Source of the DNA: Chitinimonas sp036961565
GTDB lineage: Bacteria > Pseudomonadota > Gammaproteobacteria > Burkholderiales > Chitinimonadaceae
NCBI RefSeq assembly: GCF_036961565.1
Contig: NZ_JBAMDD010000020.1
Location: 1-64,000 of the forward strand
DNA: 64,000 nucleotides
Reading direction: 5' to 3'
This document shows, piece by piece, positions 42,213-50,914 of this stretch. The notes beneath the pieces were generated by a model. The model saw nothing but the letters and a program-made list of their open reading frames with translations, made no database searches and was not told where the DNA came from. A program made the position numbers and the translations under genes. How positions within the stretch are numbered: position 1 is the first letter of the stretch; each line of letters begins with the position of its first letter.

Positions 42213-43712
42213 ATGTTGAATGGAACCAATTTGCCGGCCTTGCTGGACTACCTGGCGGCCAGGCTGGATCGCCAGGGGGCGGAGCCGCTCCATCGCCAGC
42301 TCTACCGTGCCTTAAGGCAGGCAATACAGCAGGGGCTACTGCCGGGCGATACCGCTTTGCCGGCCAGCCGTGTACTGGCCCAGGCATTGGCGGTGGCACG
42401 CAATACGGTGCTGCACGCCTACGAGCAGCTTTGCGCCGAAGGTTTTTGCCAAGCCAGGGCGGGCGCAGGCACGTTCGTGGCAGCACAGCTGCCCGAGCCC
42501 GCGGCTTGGCCGGCCCGCCAGACAGCGATAGGCGAGGCACTGCCGCTATCGCGGCGGGCTGCAGCCTGGTTGGACGTGATGGGCGAGCGGGTGGAGTCGG
42601 CTGCGGCTGCATTTGCACCGGGGCGGCCTGACCTGGCGGCTTTTCCCTGGCCTGTCTGGTGGCGTTTGCTGCAGGCACAGCAACGCGGGGCCCAGGCGGA
42701 TGATTTTGACTACCGCGAGCAGGGTGGCCACCCTGCGCTCAAGCAGGCCTTGGCGGGCTATCTGCAGTTATCTCGCGGTGTGGTGTGCGGGCCGGCGCAG
42801 GTGCTGGTCTGCAGCGGCATGCAGCAGGCGCTGGACTTGCTGGGACGCGCGCTGGCGGACACGGGTGATACCGTCTGGATGGAGGAGCCCGGTTATCGGG
42901 GAGCGCGCATGGCCTGGTTGGCCACTGGCCTTTCGGTTTGCCCTGTACCAGTGGATGAGGAGGGCCTGGACTGGCAGGGGCGGGCGCTACCGGCGCCGCG
43001 GCTGGTCTATGTGACTCCGTCGCACCAGTATCCGCTGGGCAGTGTCATGAGCCTGGCGCGCCGGCAGGCCTTGCTGGCCGAAGCCGCACGGCAGGGGGCT
43101 TGGGTGGTGGAGGACGATTACGATGGCGAGTTCCGCCATGCTGGCCGGCCCCTGGCGGCCATGCAGGGGCTGGATAGCAGCGGCAGGGTGATTTACCTGG
43201 GCACTTTCAGCAAGGTCATGTTTCCCGCCTTGCGGCTGGCTTACCTGGTGGTGCCGGCGGCGCTGGCAGCGCCATTGCGGCAACTGCAGGCGCGCCTGTA
43301 TCGCGAGGGAGACTATACGGCCCAGGCGGCCTTGGCCCGCTTTATCGAGGAGGGCCATTTTGGCAGCCATCTGCGCCGCATGCGGGGTGTCTATGCCCGT
43401 CGCCAGGCAAAGCTGCGCAAGGTGTTGGAGGATGAGCTGGGAGATGCCTTGCCCCTGCTGGGGGGCGAGGCGGGCATGCATGTGACGGCTCGGCTACCCA
43501 CAGGCTGGGACGATGCCAAGGTCAGCACTATCCTAGCGCAGCAAGGCATCGCCGCGCCACCGCTGTCAGCCTACTGCGCGGGTGAGCCACCGTTCCCTGG
43601 CTTGGTGCTGGGCTATGCCGGGGTGGATGATGCCAGCCTGACGCTGGCAGCCGTCAGGCTGGCCCAGGCCCTGCATGGCATGGGGATCAGATCCAGCCCA
43701 ACACTCCGATAA
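42213..43712 (+). CDS. MocR-family regulator (GntR HTH plus aminotransferase domain)
   Basis: 499 residues. An N-terminal GntR wHTH (HRQLYRALRQAIQQGLLPGD, ASRVLAQALAVARNTVLHAY) is joined by a linker to a fold-type I aminotransferase-like domain. PLP-site motifs are VTPSHQYPLGSVMS, VVEDDYDGEF and the Schiff-base Lys in GTFSKVMFP. Members such as PdxR sense pyridoxal phosphate. It is divergent from the GNAT/PNPOx-like/PaiB operon, its likely target. Its 3' end overlaps a convergent gene by 26 nt. Confidence 0.93.
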   Translation: MLNGTNLPALLDYLAARLDRQGAEPLHRQLYRALRQAIQQGLLPGDTALPASRVLAQALAVARNTVLHAYEQLCAEGFCQARAGAGTFVAAQLPEPAAWPARQTAIGEALPLSRRAAAWLDVMGERVESAAAAFAPGRPDLAAFPWPVWWRLLQAQQRGAQADDFDYREQGGHPALKQALAGYLQLSRGVVCGPAQVLVCSGMQQALDLLGRALADTGDTVWMEEPGYRGARMAWLATGLSVCPVPVDEEGLDWQGRALPAPRLVYVTPSHQYPLGSVMSLARRQALLAEAARQGAWVVEDDYDGEFRHAGRPLAAMQGLDSSGRVIYLGTFSKVMFPALRLAYLVVPAALAAPLRQLQARLYREGDYTAQAALARFIEEGHFGSHLRRMRGVYARRQAKLRKVLEDELGDALPLLGGEAGMHVTARLPTGWDDAKVSTILAQQGIAAPPLSAYCAGEPPFPGLVLGYAGVDDASLTLAAVRLAQALHGMGIRSSPTLR

Positions 43713-44322
43713 ACAGAATCAGGGCGCACAGCACGATGGTGGCGAGACCGCCCACCACGGCCAACTGGTGTTTGCGGGAGGGCATGTCGTGCACCCAGTA
43801 AGCCACCAGGAAGAACGGTAGATAACCTATCAACCAGATCAGCCATGGCGCCTTGGTGTTCCAGCCGCGCCATTCCCAGGTCAGCGCGCCGATATGGTTG
43901 AGGCCATATTCGACCAGCACGCACAGCACTGAGCTCACCACAGCCAGCAACCAGCGGTTGTTGATGCCCAGCAGCTTGAGCGTGCGGTCGGCTGGCAGTG
44001 TGCGTACGGCATACAGACCCATGATGGCGAACATCAGGCAGATTTCGATGTTGAGCCCCACCAGGATCACGTAGGCCGAGCCGCCTGGGGTGGCCCAGGC
44101 AGGGGCATAGCCGGAGAAGTGCAATAGCAGGCCGTTCCAGATTTCATTGATCCAGTCCATCAGCCAGAAGGCGATACCGCCCAGCACCACGCTCCAGCGC
44201 TTCTCGGCTGCCTGCTCGCCATAGGCATGTATGACCAGCAGCAGAAGGGGAATGACGTACCACTGGAAGTGGCTGGGGTCGCGCAGCAGCGCCTGCGCCT
44301 GGGCTGCAGATGGGGCAATCAT
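43687..44322 (-). CDS. Integral membrane protein of unknown function
   Basis: 211 residues with about six membrane helices, for example WYVIPLLLLVIHAYG, AYVILVGLNIEICLMFAIMGLYA, WLLAVVSSVLCVLVEYGL and LATIVLCALILFIGVLG. The conserved-looking motif WLMDWINEIWNGLLLHF and Glu/Asp within helices hint at a channel or enzyme, but I do not recognise a family. It overlaps the tail of the MocR gene and is divergent from an AraC-type regulator 94 bp away, which probably controls it. Confidence 0.75.
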   Translation of the reverse strand: MIAPSAAQAQALLRDPSHFQWYVIPLLLLVIHAYGEQAAEKRWSVVLGGIAFWLMDWINEIWNGLLLHFSGYAPAWATPGGSAYVILVGLNIEICLMFAIMGLYAVRTLPADRTLKLLGINNRWLLAVVSSVLCVLVEYGLNHIGALTWEWRGWNTKAPWLIWLIGYLPFFLVAYWVHDMPSRKHQLAVVGGLATIVLCALILFIGVLGWI

Positions 44323-44415
44323 TGCAAGGCTCCGTCTTGAAGTAGGGAGGCCATGCTAGGCCTTGGTGCGAGGTGGGGCTTGACTTGCCGGGCCAGCTTT
44401 TTGACACTTCAGGCC

Positions 44416-45444
44416 ATGATCAAGCTGGAAATCGAACGTGCGAATCCGCCACTGCCGGTAACTGGCAGTGTGCCTGGCACTTATGTGCGGCTGCTGTTCG
44501 ATTATCTGGCAGCGCTGGGGCAGGCTGTAGGCCGCGTGCTGGGTGAGGCAGCCTCGCCACCGGGGCCGGACGGCACGGTTACCGCAGCCCACTGGCGCCA
44601 GCTGCTGACCCAGGCTGCACTGCATCTGGCCGACCCTGCCTTGGGCCTGCGCCTGGGGGCAACCATTACACCGGCTCACCTTGGGCCGCTAGGCTATGTG
44701 CTGCAGCTCTCGGGTTCATCTGCCACGGCGCTGGAGCGCTATCTTCGATACCAACGGCTGGTGCATGATGTCAGCCCCGTGCGGCACTATCCGGCAGGCG
44801 GTGCGGTGGTGCTGGAGTGGGGCGACGATGCCCGCGCCATCGGGCTGCTGGCCAACCAATGCGGGCTGGCGGCCCTGGTCCATTTCGCCCGCTGTATCAC
44901 AGGGCAGCCATTGCGGCCCCTGATGGTGCATTTTGTGGAGGCCGCACCGGCCGATATGCGCCCCTATGTCGAGCTGTTCGGCTGCCCAGTGCTGTTTGGC
45001 CAGACGGCAGCCCGCGTCCACTTGCCGGCTGCTGTCCTGGCCCTGCCTTTACGCCAGCCCGATCCAGCCCTGGCGGCGATGCTGGAGCAACAGGTGGCCG
45101 CGCTGTTCGCCGCCATGCCAGCCCGTGAGGCACTGCTGCAGTCGGTCCGCGGCTTTATCTCGCAGCACCTGGTGCAGGGCGAGCCTGCCCTGCAGGCCTG
45201 CGCCCAGGCGCTGAACCTGTCGGACCGTACCCTGCGTCGGCGTTTGCAAGCGCTGGGCTGGCACTACCGCGCACTGCTGGAGGATAGCCGCCGCTGCCTG
45301 GCAGAAAGCTATCTGCGCGACCGTCGCCTGGCCCTGCCCGAGGTGGCACTGCTGCTGGGCTACTCGGAACAGAGCGCCTTCAATCGGGCATTCCGACGCT
45401 GGACGGGGATGTCACCCAGGCGGTGGCGCTTGACCCATACCTGA
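44416..45444 (+). CDS. AraC-family transcriptional regulator
   Basis: 342 residues from the ATG at 44416; the frame opens 21 codons earlier. The N-terminal ~200 residues match the 'arabinose-binding' type regulatory domain of OruR/ArgR-like AraC proteins (LTQAALHLADPALGLRLGA, LGPLGYVLQLSGS). The C-terminal double HTH is clear: NLSDRTLRRRLQALGWHYRALL, then LPEVALLLGYSEQSAFNRAFRRWTGMSPRRW. It is divergent from the membrane protein gene, its likely target. Confidence 0.93.
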   Translation: MIKLEIERANPPLPVTGSVPGTYVRLLFDYLAALGQAVGRVLGEAASPPGPDGTVTAAHWRQLLTQAALHLADPALGLRLGATITPAHLGPLGYVLQLSGSSATALERYLRYQRLVHDVSPVRHYPAGGAVVLEWGDDARAIGLLANQCGLAALVHFARCITGQPLRPLMVHFVEAAPADMRPYVELFGCPVLFGQTAARVHLPAAVLALPLRQPDPALAAMLEQQVAALFAAMPAREALLQSVRGFISQHLVQGEPALQACAQALNLSDRTLRRRLQALGWHYRALLEDSRRCLAESYLRDRRLALPEVALLLGYSEQSAFNRAFRRWTGMSPRRWRLTHT

Positions 45445-45455
45445 CAGTCACGGGG

Positions 45456-45800
45456 GGCGAGGGCGGGGGGAGTGGGCTCAATCAAGGGAAAGCCTTCTGG
45501 TTCAGGCTGCGTGGAAGCCCAGCGCCAGGGTTTCCCTGGCGCCTGCGCAGTCCGTGACACCCATCAATGCCCTGGGTACAGACGGGCGCTGAAGCCCATT
45601 CAAAATGATGATGAGCGCCAGCGAAGCTCCCTCCACGCACCGTGCAACGTGGACTTCCGTCGCGGCGGCGAGGGCGGGGGGAGTGGGCTCAATCAGGGGA
45701 GAGCCTATGGGTTCAGGTGGTGCGGAAGCATAGCGCCAGGGTTTCCCTGGCGCCTGCGCTGTCCGTGACACCCATCAATACCCTGGGTACAGACAGGCTC
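45456..45800 (+). repeat. Two direct copies of a palindrome-bearing intergenic repeat
   Basis: Copies run ~45456-45592 and ~45667-45800, offset by exactly 211 nt. Each has GGCGAGGGCGGGGGGAGTGG, CTCAATCArGGGAAAGCC-like core, the perfect dyad GCGCCAGGG-TTT-CCCTGGCGC (45522-45542 and 45733-45753), and a shared 3' part ending CCCTGGGTACAGAC. The spacer carries GAGCGCCAGCGAAGCTCCCT, which aligns with GAGCGCCAGCGAGGTTCCCC of the 9818 array. No ORF in the 356-nt gap is convincing. The second copy directly abuts the stop codon of the next gene and may serve as its transcription end. Confidence 0.9.
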
Positions 45801-46532
45801 TCAAGGCCAGGCGGCCTCCAGCGACTTGTACTTGCCGTTCTTGCGTATCGCCTCCATGCCCTGGTTGAACTTTTCCACGAACTTGGCGCTGTCCGGGTGC
45901 TTCTTGGAGAAGGCGATATACAGGCCTGGCTCGGCAGTCATGCCCACGGCCTTGAACTTGCCGGTGAATTCGGCCTTGTTCTTGCTGAAGATGGCATTGG
46001 CTACTTTCTCGTAGGCCACCATGTACTGCACCCGCTTGGCCAGCAGTTTGCGGAAACCCTGCTCATCCTGGTTGCTGACGCTGCGCTTGATCTTGGTGTT
46101 GCGATCAAAGTCGTCACCGTATTCATAGTTATTGGTGACCGCCACATCCTTGCCTTCCAGGCTCTTGGGCGTCAGCCCGCTCTCGCTGCTGTCGGCCGGG
46201 GCGTAGATATTGATGCGGGCATTGAACATGGGCTTGGCGTGCCACAGGTAGTCGTTTTCCAGCAGGCTGTTACGGGCGGCATTGAAGCAGCCCACCAGCT
46301 TGCCTTCCTTGGCTTCGCTCATACAGCGTGCGTAGGGCACCACGGCGAACTTCACCTCCACCCCAGCCGCCTTGTAGGCTTCGCGCACCAAGTCGACAGC
46401 AAAGCCCTTGGCGTCATTGCCTACCTTGGAGCAGTACGGCGCCCAATCGTCTTCGGCACCTATGGTCACGGTTTCGGCCCAGGCAGCAGCGCTGCATGCC
46501 ATGACGGCACTCAGGATAAACAGTTTCATCAT
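45801..46532 (-). CDS. Periplasmic solute-binding protein, family 3
   Basis: 243 residues with signal peptide MMKLFILSAVMACSAAAWA. SBP_bac_3 features: GAEDDWAPYCSKVGND, the GFAVDLVREAYKAAGVEV segment and a second lobe with YEYGDDFDRN. It would bind an amino acid or small polar metabolite. No permease or ATPase genes are adjacent. Some orphan proteins of this type instead act as ligand sensors. Two related binding proteins lie at 48228 and 49009. Confidence 0.87.
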   Translation of the reverse strand: MMKLFILSAVMACSAAAWAETVTIGAEDDWAPYCSKVGNDAKGFAVDLVREAYKAAGVEVKFAVVPYARCMSEAKEGKLVGCFNAARNSLLENDYLWHAKPMFNARINIYAPADSSESGLTPKSLEGKDVAVTNNYEYGDDFDRNTKIKRSVSNQDEQGFRKLLAKRVQYMVAYEKVANAIFSKNKAEFTGKFKAVGMTAEPGLYIAFSKKHPDSAKFVEKFNQGMEAIRKNGKYKSLEAAWP

Positions 46533-46638
46533 TCGCCCTTTTCATAGTTGAGTAGGCTCGGCTAGCGGCAAAATACCGCTGTCGATGCTCTGTCTTCTAC
46601 TAAAGGTCTTAGCTTATTGGTGCAGGAATTCCATACTC

Positions 46639-48084
46639 TTACGACGAACAGCTTACCGACAGCTGCTTGGCCCAGTCGGGCGGCAGGCCAGCATAGGTTT
46701 CAAAGGCGGGTTGCTCGTCAAACGGCTTTGCCAGCAATTGCTGCAGGCGGGCAATCTCGCTGTCGTTTCCTGCCTGGGCTTGCCGTATGGCTTGCTCGGC
46801 CAGATGGTTGCGCAGCACATACTTGGGGTTGGTGGTCTGCATGGCGGCGTGGCGTGCCGCATCTACACTGGCCTCGCGTGCCAGCCTGGCTTTGTAATCT
46901 CGGGCCCAACCGTCAAATGCCTCGCGGTCCAGCACCATGTCGCGCACATCGGGGTTGAGTGCGTCCGGGCTACTGTCGAAATGGCTGAGTTGCCGCCAGA
47001 ACAGGGTCCAGTCGCTGCGGCTGGCCTGCATCAGGTCAAACAGCCGTACCAGCAGGTTCCAGTCATCCTCCTCCTGGGTGGTCAGGCCTAGTTTTCTGCT
47101 GAAGCGCGTGGTCAGCTCGGCTTCGAACAGCGGCTGGTACTGCTTGAGGGCGGCGATGGCCTCGTCGCGGTCCAGCAAGGGCAGCAAGGCCTGGGCCAGG
47201 CAGTGCAGGTTCCATAGGCCGATCTCGGGCTGGGCGCCATAGGCGTAGCGGCCGCTGTGATCGGAGTGGTTGCAGATATGGCCGGCGTCAAAGCCGTCCA
47301 GAAAACCGAAGGGGCCGTAGTCTATGGTCAGGCCCAATAGTGACATATTGTCCGAGTTCATCACGCCGTGGCAGAAGCCAACAGCTTGCCAATCGGCAAT
47401 CAGGGCGGCGGTGCGGTGTATGACTTCCTGCAACATGGCCTGAGCCGGCCGCGTGGCCTCTTTGCAGTGGGGAAAGTAGCGGCTGACGGCATAATCCACC
47501 AACTGCGTTAGCTGGGGCTGTTGATCACGATAGAAGAAATGCTCGAAATGGCCAAAACGCAGAAAGCTGGGTGCCACCCGGGTCAGGACCGCAGCGGTTT
47601 CTGGCGTCTCGCGCCAGACTGTCTCGGGCGATGCTACCAGGGCCAGCGCCCGGGTGGTCGGTATCCCCAGGCCGTGCATGGCTTCGGAGCAGAGGTATTC
47701 GCGTACGCTGGAACGCAGCACAGCCCGTCCATCACCCATGCGTGAATAGGGTGTGAGCCCGGCTCCCTTGAGTTGTACCTCCTGACCACGGGCCTCACCC
47801 AGCAGCAGGGCGCGGCCATCGCCCAATTGGCCGGCCCAGACGCCGAACTGATGGCCTGAATAGACCGTGGCCATGGCGGTGCTATCGGCCGCCGGCAGGT
47901 TGCCGGCCAGCATGGCGGCGGCATCAGGCCAGTCATCCGCGCTGGCGGGTAGGCCCAGTTCGGCAGCCAGGCTGGCGTTGTAGGCGGCCAGCCGGGGCTG
48001 AGGCAGGGGCGTGGCGGTGACTTCGCTGTAGAAGTCCGGCACTAGCCCGCGAAAACCGGCTTGATCGAGCTTGATGGTAGGCAT
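46639..48084 (-). CDS. selO: Protein adenylyltransferase SelO (YdiU)
   Basis: 481 residues from the ATG complementing 48082-48084. The pseudokinase fold that AMPylates proteins has GHQFGVWAGQLGDGRA, EVQLKGAGLTPYSRMGDGRA and VLRSSVREYLCSEAMHGLG. The active region is GVMNSDNMSLLGLTIDYGPFGF, with Asn and Asp for metal. The tail ends SVSCSS, placing a Cys where eukaryotic SelO has selenocysteine, as is usual in bacteria. Targets include redox and central-metabolic enzymes; role is oxidative-stress adaptation. Monocistronic, divergent from a binding-protein gene. Confidence 0.95.
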   Translation of the reverse strand: MPTIKLDQAGFRGLVPDFYSEVTATPLPQPRLAAYNASLAAELGLPASADDWPDAAAMLAGNLPAADSTAMATVYSGHQFGVWAGQLGDGRALLLGEARGQEVQLKGAGLTPYSRMGDGRAVLRSSVREYLCSEAMHGLGIPTTRALALVASPETVWRETPETAAVLTRVAPSFLRFGHFEHFFYRDQQPQLTQLVDYAVSRYFPHCKEATRPAQAMLQEVIHRTAALIADWQAVGFCHGVMNSDNMSLLGLTIDYGPFGFLDGFDAGHICNHSDHSGRYAYGAQPEIGLWNLHCLAQALLPLLDRDEAIAALKQYQPLFEAELTTRFSRKLGLTTQEEDDWNLLVRLFDLMQASRSDWTLFWRQLSHFDSSPDALNPDVRDMVLDREAFDGWARDYKARLAREASVDAARHAAMQTTNPKYVLRNHLAEQAIRQAQAGNDSEIARLQQLLAKPFDEQPAFETYAGLPPDWAKQLSVSCSS

Positions 48085-48227
48085 GGTGATTCCAGAGGGA
48101 CAGGTGACGATTCTACCCCGGCAGGCCGCATATCGTAGCTGGCTGGCGCAGAGTGGGGCGGGTGGTCTAAGGTCAAGGCAGCATCGCCTGCCGTCGCGAT
48201 GTCCTTTCTCGTTCTCCGGAGACCACC

Positions 48228-48950
48228 ATGATGCTACGCCGCAGCCTTCTGTGTGCCACCCTGACAGGCTTTGCCGCCTTGCAGGCGCAGGCACTGACCT
48301 TCACGACTGAAGACTATCCACCGTTCAATATGTACGAGGAAAAGAAGGTGGTCGGGATCTCCACCGAGATGCTGCAGGAGGCGTTGAAGCGTGCGGGGCT
48401 GACGGCCAGTTTTGAGCTGCTGCCATGGGAGCGTGCGCTCAATATGGCCAAGACTAAGCCGGATACCTGTGTCTATTCTGCGGTACGCACACCGGAACGG
48501 GAAAAGTTGTTCAAGTGGGTGGGGCCGTTGACGGCCGACCAGATCACGCTGTTTGCCGCCAGCAAGAGCAATATCACCCTGGGCAGTATCAACGACGCCA
48601 AGAAGTACAAGGTAGGCGCCTACAACGGCGACGCCTATGGCGACTTTGTAGAGAAGCAGGGGGTGAAGTTGGAGCGGGTGGTGACAGATACCCAGAACCT
48701 GCCCAAGCTCAGCTCGGGACGCATAGACCTGTGGGTGGCGGGTGCCAACAGTGGCCCCTACAAGGCAGCACGCGAAGGCCTGAAGGGCGCGATCAAGCCG
48801 GTGCTGGCGGTGGGCGATCCCAAGGACAGCCAGATGTACCTGGCGTGTAATCCCGGTGTGCCGGATGACACGGTGAAGAAGCTCAACGACGCGATCCAAT
48901 CCATTGCCAAGGATGGCACGGCCGCCAAGCTGGGTACCAAATACAAATAG
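48228..48950 (+). CDS. Solute-binding protein, family 3 (copy 1 of tandem pair)
   Basis: 240 residues. Signal peptide ends LQAQA; the mature chain starts LTFTTEDYPPFNMYEE, a family 3 opening. It continues VGISTEMLQEALKRAGLTASF, PDTCVYSAVRTPEREKLFKWV and YLACNPGVPDDTV. The next gene is a paralog with the same motif order. There are no transport partners nearby. The Cys pair (DTCVYS, YLACNP) is conserved between the two and could form a disulfide. Ligand unknown; amino acid-like is typical. Confidence 0.88.
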   Translation: MMLRRSLLCATLTGFAALQAQALTFTTEDYPPFNMYEEKKVVGISTEMLQEALKRAGLTASFELLPWERALNMAKTKPDTCVYSAVRTPEREKLFKWVGPLTADQITLFAASKSNITLGSINDAKKYKVGAYNGDAYGDFVEKQGVKLERVVTDTQNLPKLSSGRIDLWVAGANSGPYKAAREGLKGAIKPVLAVGDPKDSQMYLACNPGVPDDTVKKLNDAIQSIAKDGTAAKLGTKYK

Positions 48951-49008
48951 CCGCGCAGCTGGGCGCCCGCCTGAGTGGCCGGGTGCCCGGCGGTGTGGGA
49001 GCAGCAGC

Positions 49009-49719
49009 ATGCGTTGCCTGCCCTTGTTCTGCCTGTTGCTGGTCATGCCCGGTGCCAACGCGCTGGTGCTGCTGACTGAGGACTATCCACCGTTCAATAT
49101 GTTGGAGGACGGGCGGGTCAGTGGCATCTCAACCCAGATATTACGGGAGGCGGTGAACCGGGCTGGCTTGTCTGCACAGTTCGATCTGCTGCCCTGGGCG
49201 CGGTCGCTGGCCTTGGCTGCCAGCCGCAGTGATACCTGTGTTTACTCTGCTGTGCGTAGCGCCAAACGAGAGTCGCAGTTCAAGTGGATAGGGCCGTTGG
49301 TGGACGACAAGATAGCCCTGTTTGCGCGTACTGGCAGCGCCATACGGCTCGATAGCGTGGCCGATGCCAAACAATACAAAGTGGGCGGCTATCTGGCAGA
49401 TGCCTATGGCGACTATGTGGAGCGTCAGGGGGTGCCGCTGGACCGGGCGCCAGCCGATAGGCACAACCTGCCCAAGCTGATGGGCGGGCGCATAGACCTA
49501 TGGGTGGCCGGGGTGATCAGTGGTGCGTACAAGGCCAATCGCGAAGGCTATCAGGGGGAGGTGCGGGTGGTGATCACCATGGGTAACCCCGGCGATACCC
49601 AGATGTGGCTGGCCTGCAACCCGGGTATGCCGGATGCCCTGTTCCAGAAACTGGATGGCGCCGTGCAATCGGTATTGCAGGATGGCACCGCAGCCGGGTT
49701 TGCCGCCCGCTATCGCTGA
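49009..49719 (+). CDS. Solute-binding protein, family 3 (copy 2 of tandem pair)
   Basis: 236 residues from the ATG at 49009; the frame opens earlier but the signal peptide MRCLPLFCLLLVMPGANA fixes the start. It is a paralog of the preceding gene: TEDYPPFNMLEDGRVSGIST, DTCVYSAVRSAKRESQFKW, DAYGDYVERQGVPLDR and WLACNPGMPDAL line up one to one. By eye over half the residues are identical, so it arose by tandem duplication and then diverged. The tail overlaps the convergent GNAT gene by 10 nt. Confidence 0.88.
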   Translation: MRCLPLFCLLLVMPGANALVLLTEDYPPFNMLEDGRVSGISTQILREAVNRAGLSAQFDLLPWARSLALAASRSDTCVYSAVRSAKRESQFKWIGPLVDDKIALFARTGSAIRLDSVADAKQYKVGGYLADAYGDYVERQGVPLDRAPADRHNLPKLMGGRIDLWVAGVISGAYKANREGYQGEVRVVITMGNPGDTQMWLACNPGMPDALFQKLDGAVQSVLQDGTAAGFAARYR

Positions 49720-50252
49720 GCCTGCCATTCCTCTCGCAGCAGACCAAACACCAGGTCATCCACCCATTGTCCCTTGAGCCACAGGCTACGTTTGAAGTGG
49801 CCTTCCTGGCGCATGCCTACGCGGCGTAACAAGCGGGCCGAGGCATGGTTGTCCGGGTCGCAGGCTGCATGCACGCGATGCAGACCTTGCTGGCTGAACA
49901 ACCAATCTAGCAAGGCCTTGAAGGCTTCGCTGGCGTAGCCACAGCCCTGGTGCTTGGGCGCCAGGGTGATACCCAGCTCTGCCTGCTGACCATCGCCCGA
50001 CAGGCATACGGCGCAATCGCCCAGCAAGCTGTCGTCCAGGCGGCTGGCAATGGCAATCTGCCGCCAGGTGCGCGGCATCAGCGGCTGGCTGGCATCGCAT
50101 TCACTGAACAGCGCTTGCGCTTCGTCCAGCGAGTAGGGCAGGGCAAAGCTCTGCCAGTGTGCTACCTCGGGCTCATTGCGATAAGCCAAGAAGCTGGCCA
50201 TGTCGCGTTCTCTCAGTGGCCGCAGGCGCAGGCGTTCGGTCAGGATCTCCAT
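49710..50252 (-). CDS. RimJ/RimL-type GNAT acetyltransferase
   Basis: 180 residues starting MEILTERLRLRPLRERDM, the classic opening of RimJ/RimL-like acetyltransferases. Further motifs are AELGITLAPKHQGCGYASEAFKALLDW and HRVHAACDPDNHASARLLRRVGMR. These acetylate N-terminal amines of ribosomal proteins or, in relatives, small molecules or antibiotics. The substrate is not determinable. Convergent with the binding-protein gene. Confidence 0.92.
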   Translation of the reverse strand: MEILTERLRLRPLRERDMASFLAYRNEPEVAHWQSFALPYSLDEAQALFSECDASQPLMPRTWRQIAIASRLDDSLLGDCAVCLSGDGQQAELGITLAPKHQGCGYASEAFKALLDWLFSQQGLHRVHAACDPDNHASARLLRRVGMRQEGHFKRSLWLKGQWVDDLVFGLLREEWQAQR

Positions 50253-50302
50253 ATGGCAATTATCATGGAAATACCCCGTGCTGCGTGGTTAAAATCGCCC
50301 CC

Positions 50303-50794
50303 ATGAGCCAGGAAAAAGCCCCCGTCACCGCCGCCGTGCGTGCCTTGCGCCAGCACAAGGTGGCTTATACCGAACACCTTTACGACTATGTGGAAAAAGG
50401 CGGCACGGCCGAGTCATCGCGCCAGTTGGGCGTGCCCGAGCATGCTGTGATCAAGACCCTGGTGATGGAAGATGAGGCCAGGAAACCCCTGATCGTGCTC
50501 ATGCATGGCGACTGCGAGACGTCTACCCGCAATCTGGCGCGGCAGACAGGCCGCAAGCATATCGAGCCCTGTAGTGCCGAGGTGGCCAATCGCCACACTG
50601 GTTACCTGGTGGGCGGCACCTCGCCGTTGGGGACGCGCAAGGCCATGCCGGTATATGTCGAGAAGTCCATCATGGCGCTGGATCGCATCTATCTCAACGG
50701 CGGCAAGCGGGGTTTCCTGGTAGGGCTGGACCCCAAGTCCCTGCTGCCCCTGCTGCAGGCCGAACTGGTGGAAGTGGCCAATCCGCATGAGTAG
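50303..50794 (+). CDS. ybaK: Cys-tRNA(Pro) deacylase YbaK/EbsC
   Basis: 163 residues. Family motifs include AYTEHLYDY, GVPEHAVIKTLVMED with the catalytic-type Lys, GYLVGGTSPLGTRKAMPVYV with the conserved Gly-rich segment, and LNGGKRGFLVGLDPKSLL. It hydrolyses cysteine mischarged on tRNA-Pro, editing translation in the cytoplasm. The start codon at 50303 lies after a GC-poor stretch; no strong ribosome site is seen. Divergent from the GNAT gene by 50 bp. Confidence 0.94.
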   Translation: MSQEKAPVTAAVRALRQHKVAYTEHLYDYVEKGGTAESSRQLGVPEHAVIKTLVMEDEARKPLIVLMHGDCETSTRNLARQTGRKHIEPCSAEVANRHTGYLVGGTSPLGTRKAMPVYVEKSIMALDRIYLNGGKRGFLVGLDPKSLLPLLQAELVEVANPHE

Positions 50795-50914
50795 GCGGTG
50801 CTGCCGGTGCATCTGCTAAACTGCGCAGATTCAATCGCTTGCTAGGTGGCCTGGACAGCCTGTTCCATCCGCCCCGGCAAGCTGCGCGACCCCGACACAG
50901 TAAAGGTTACCGCC

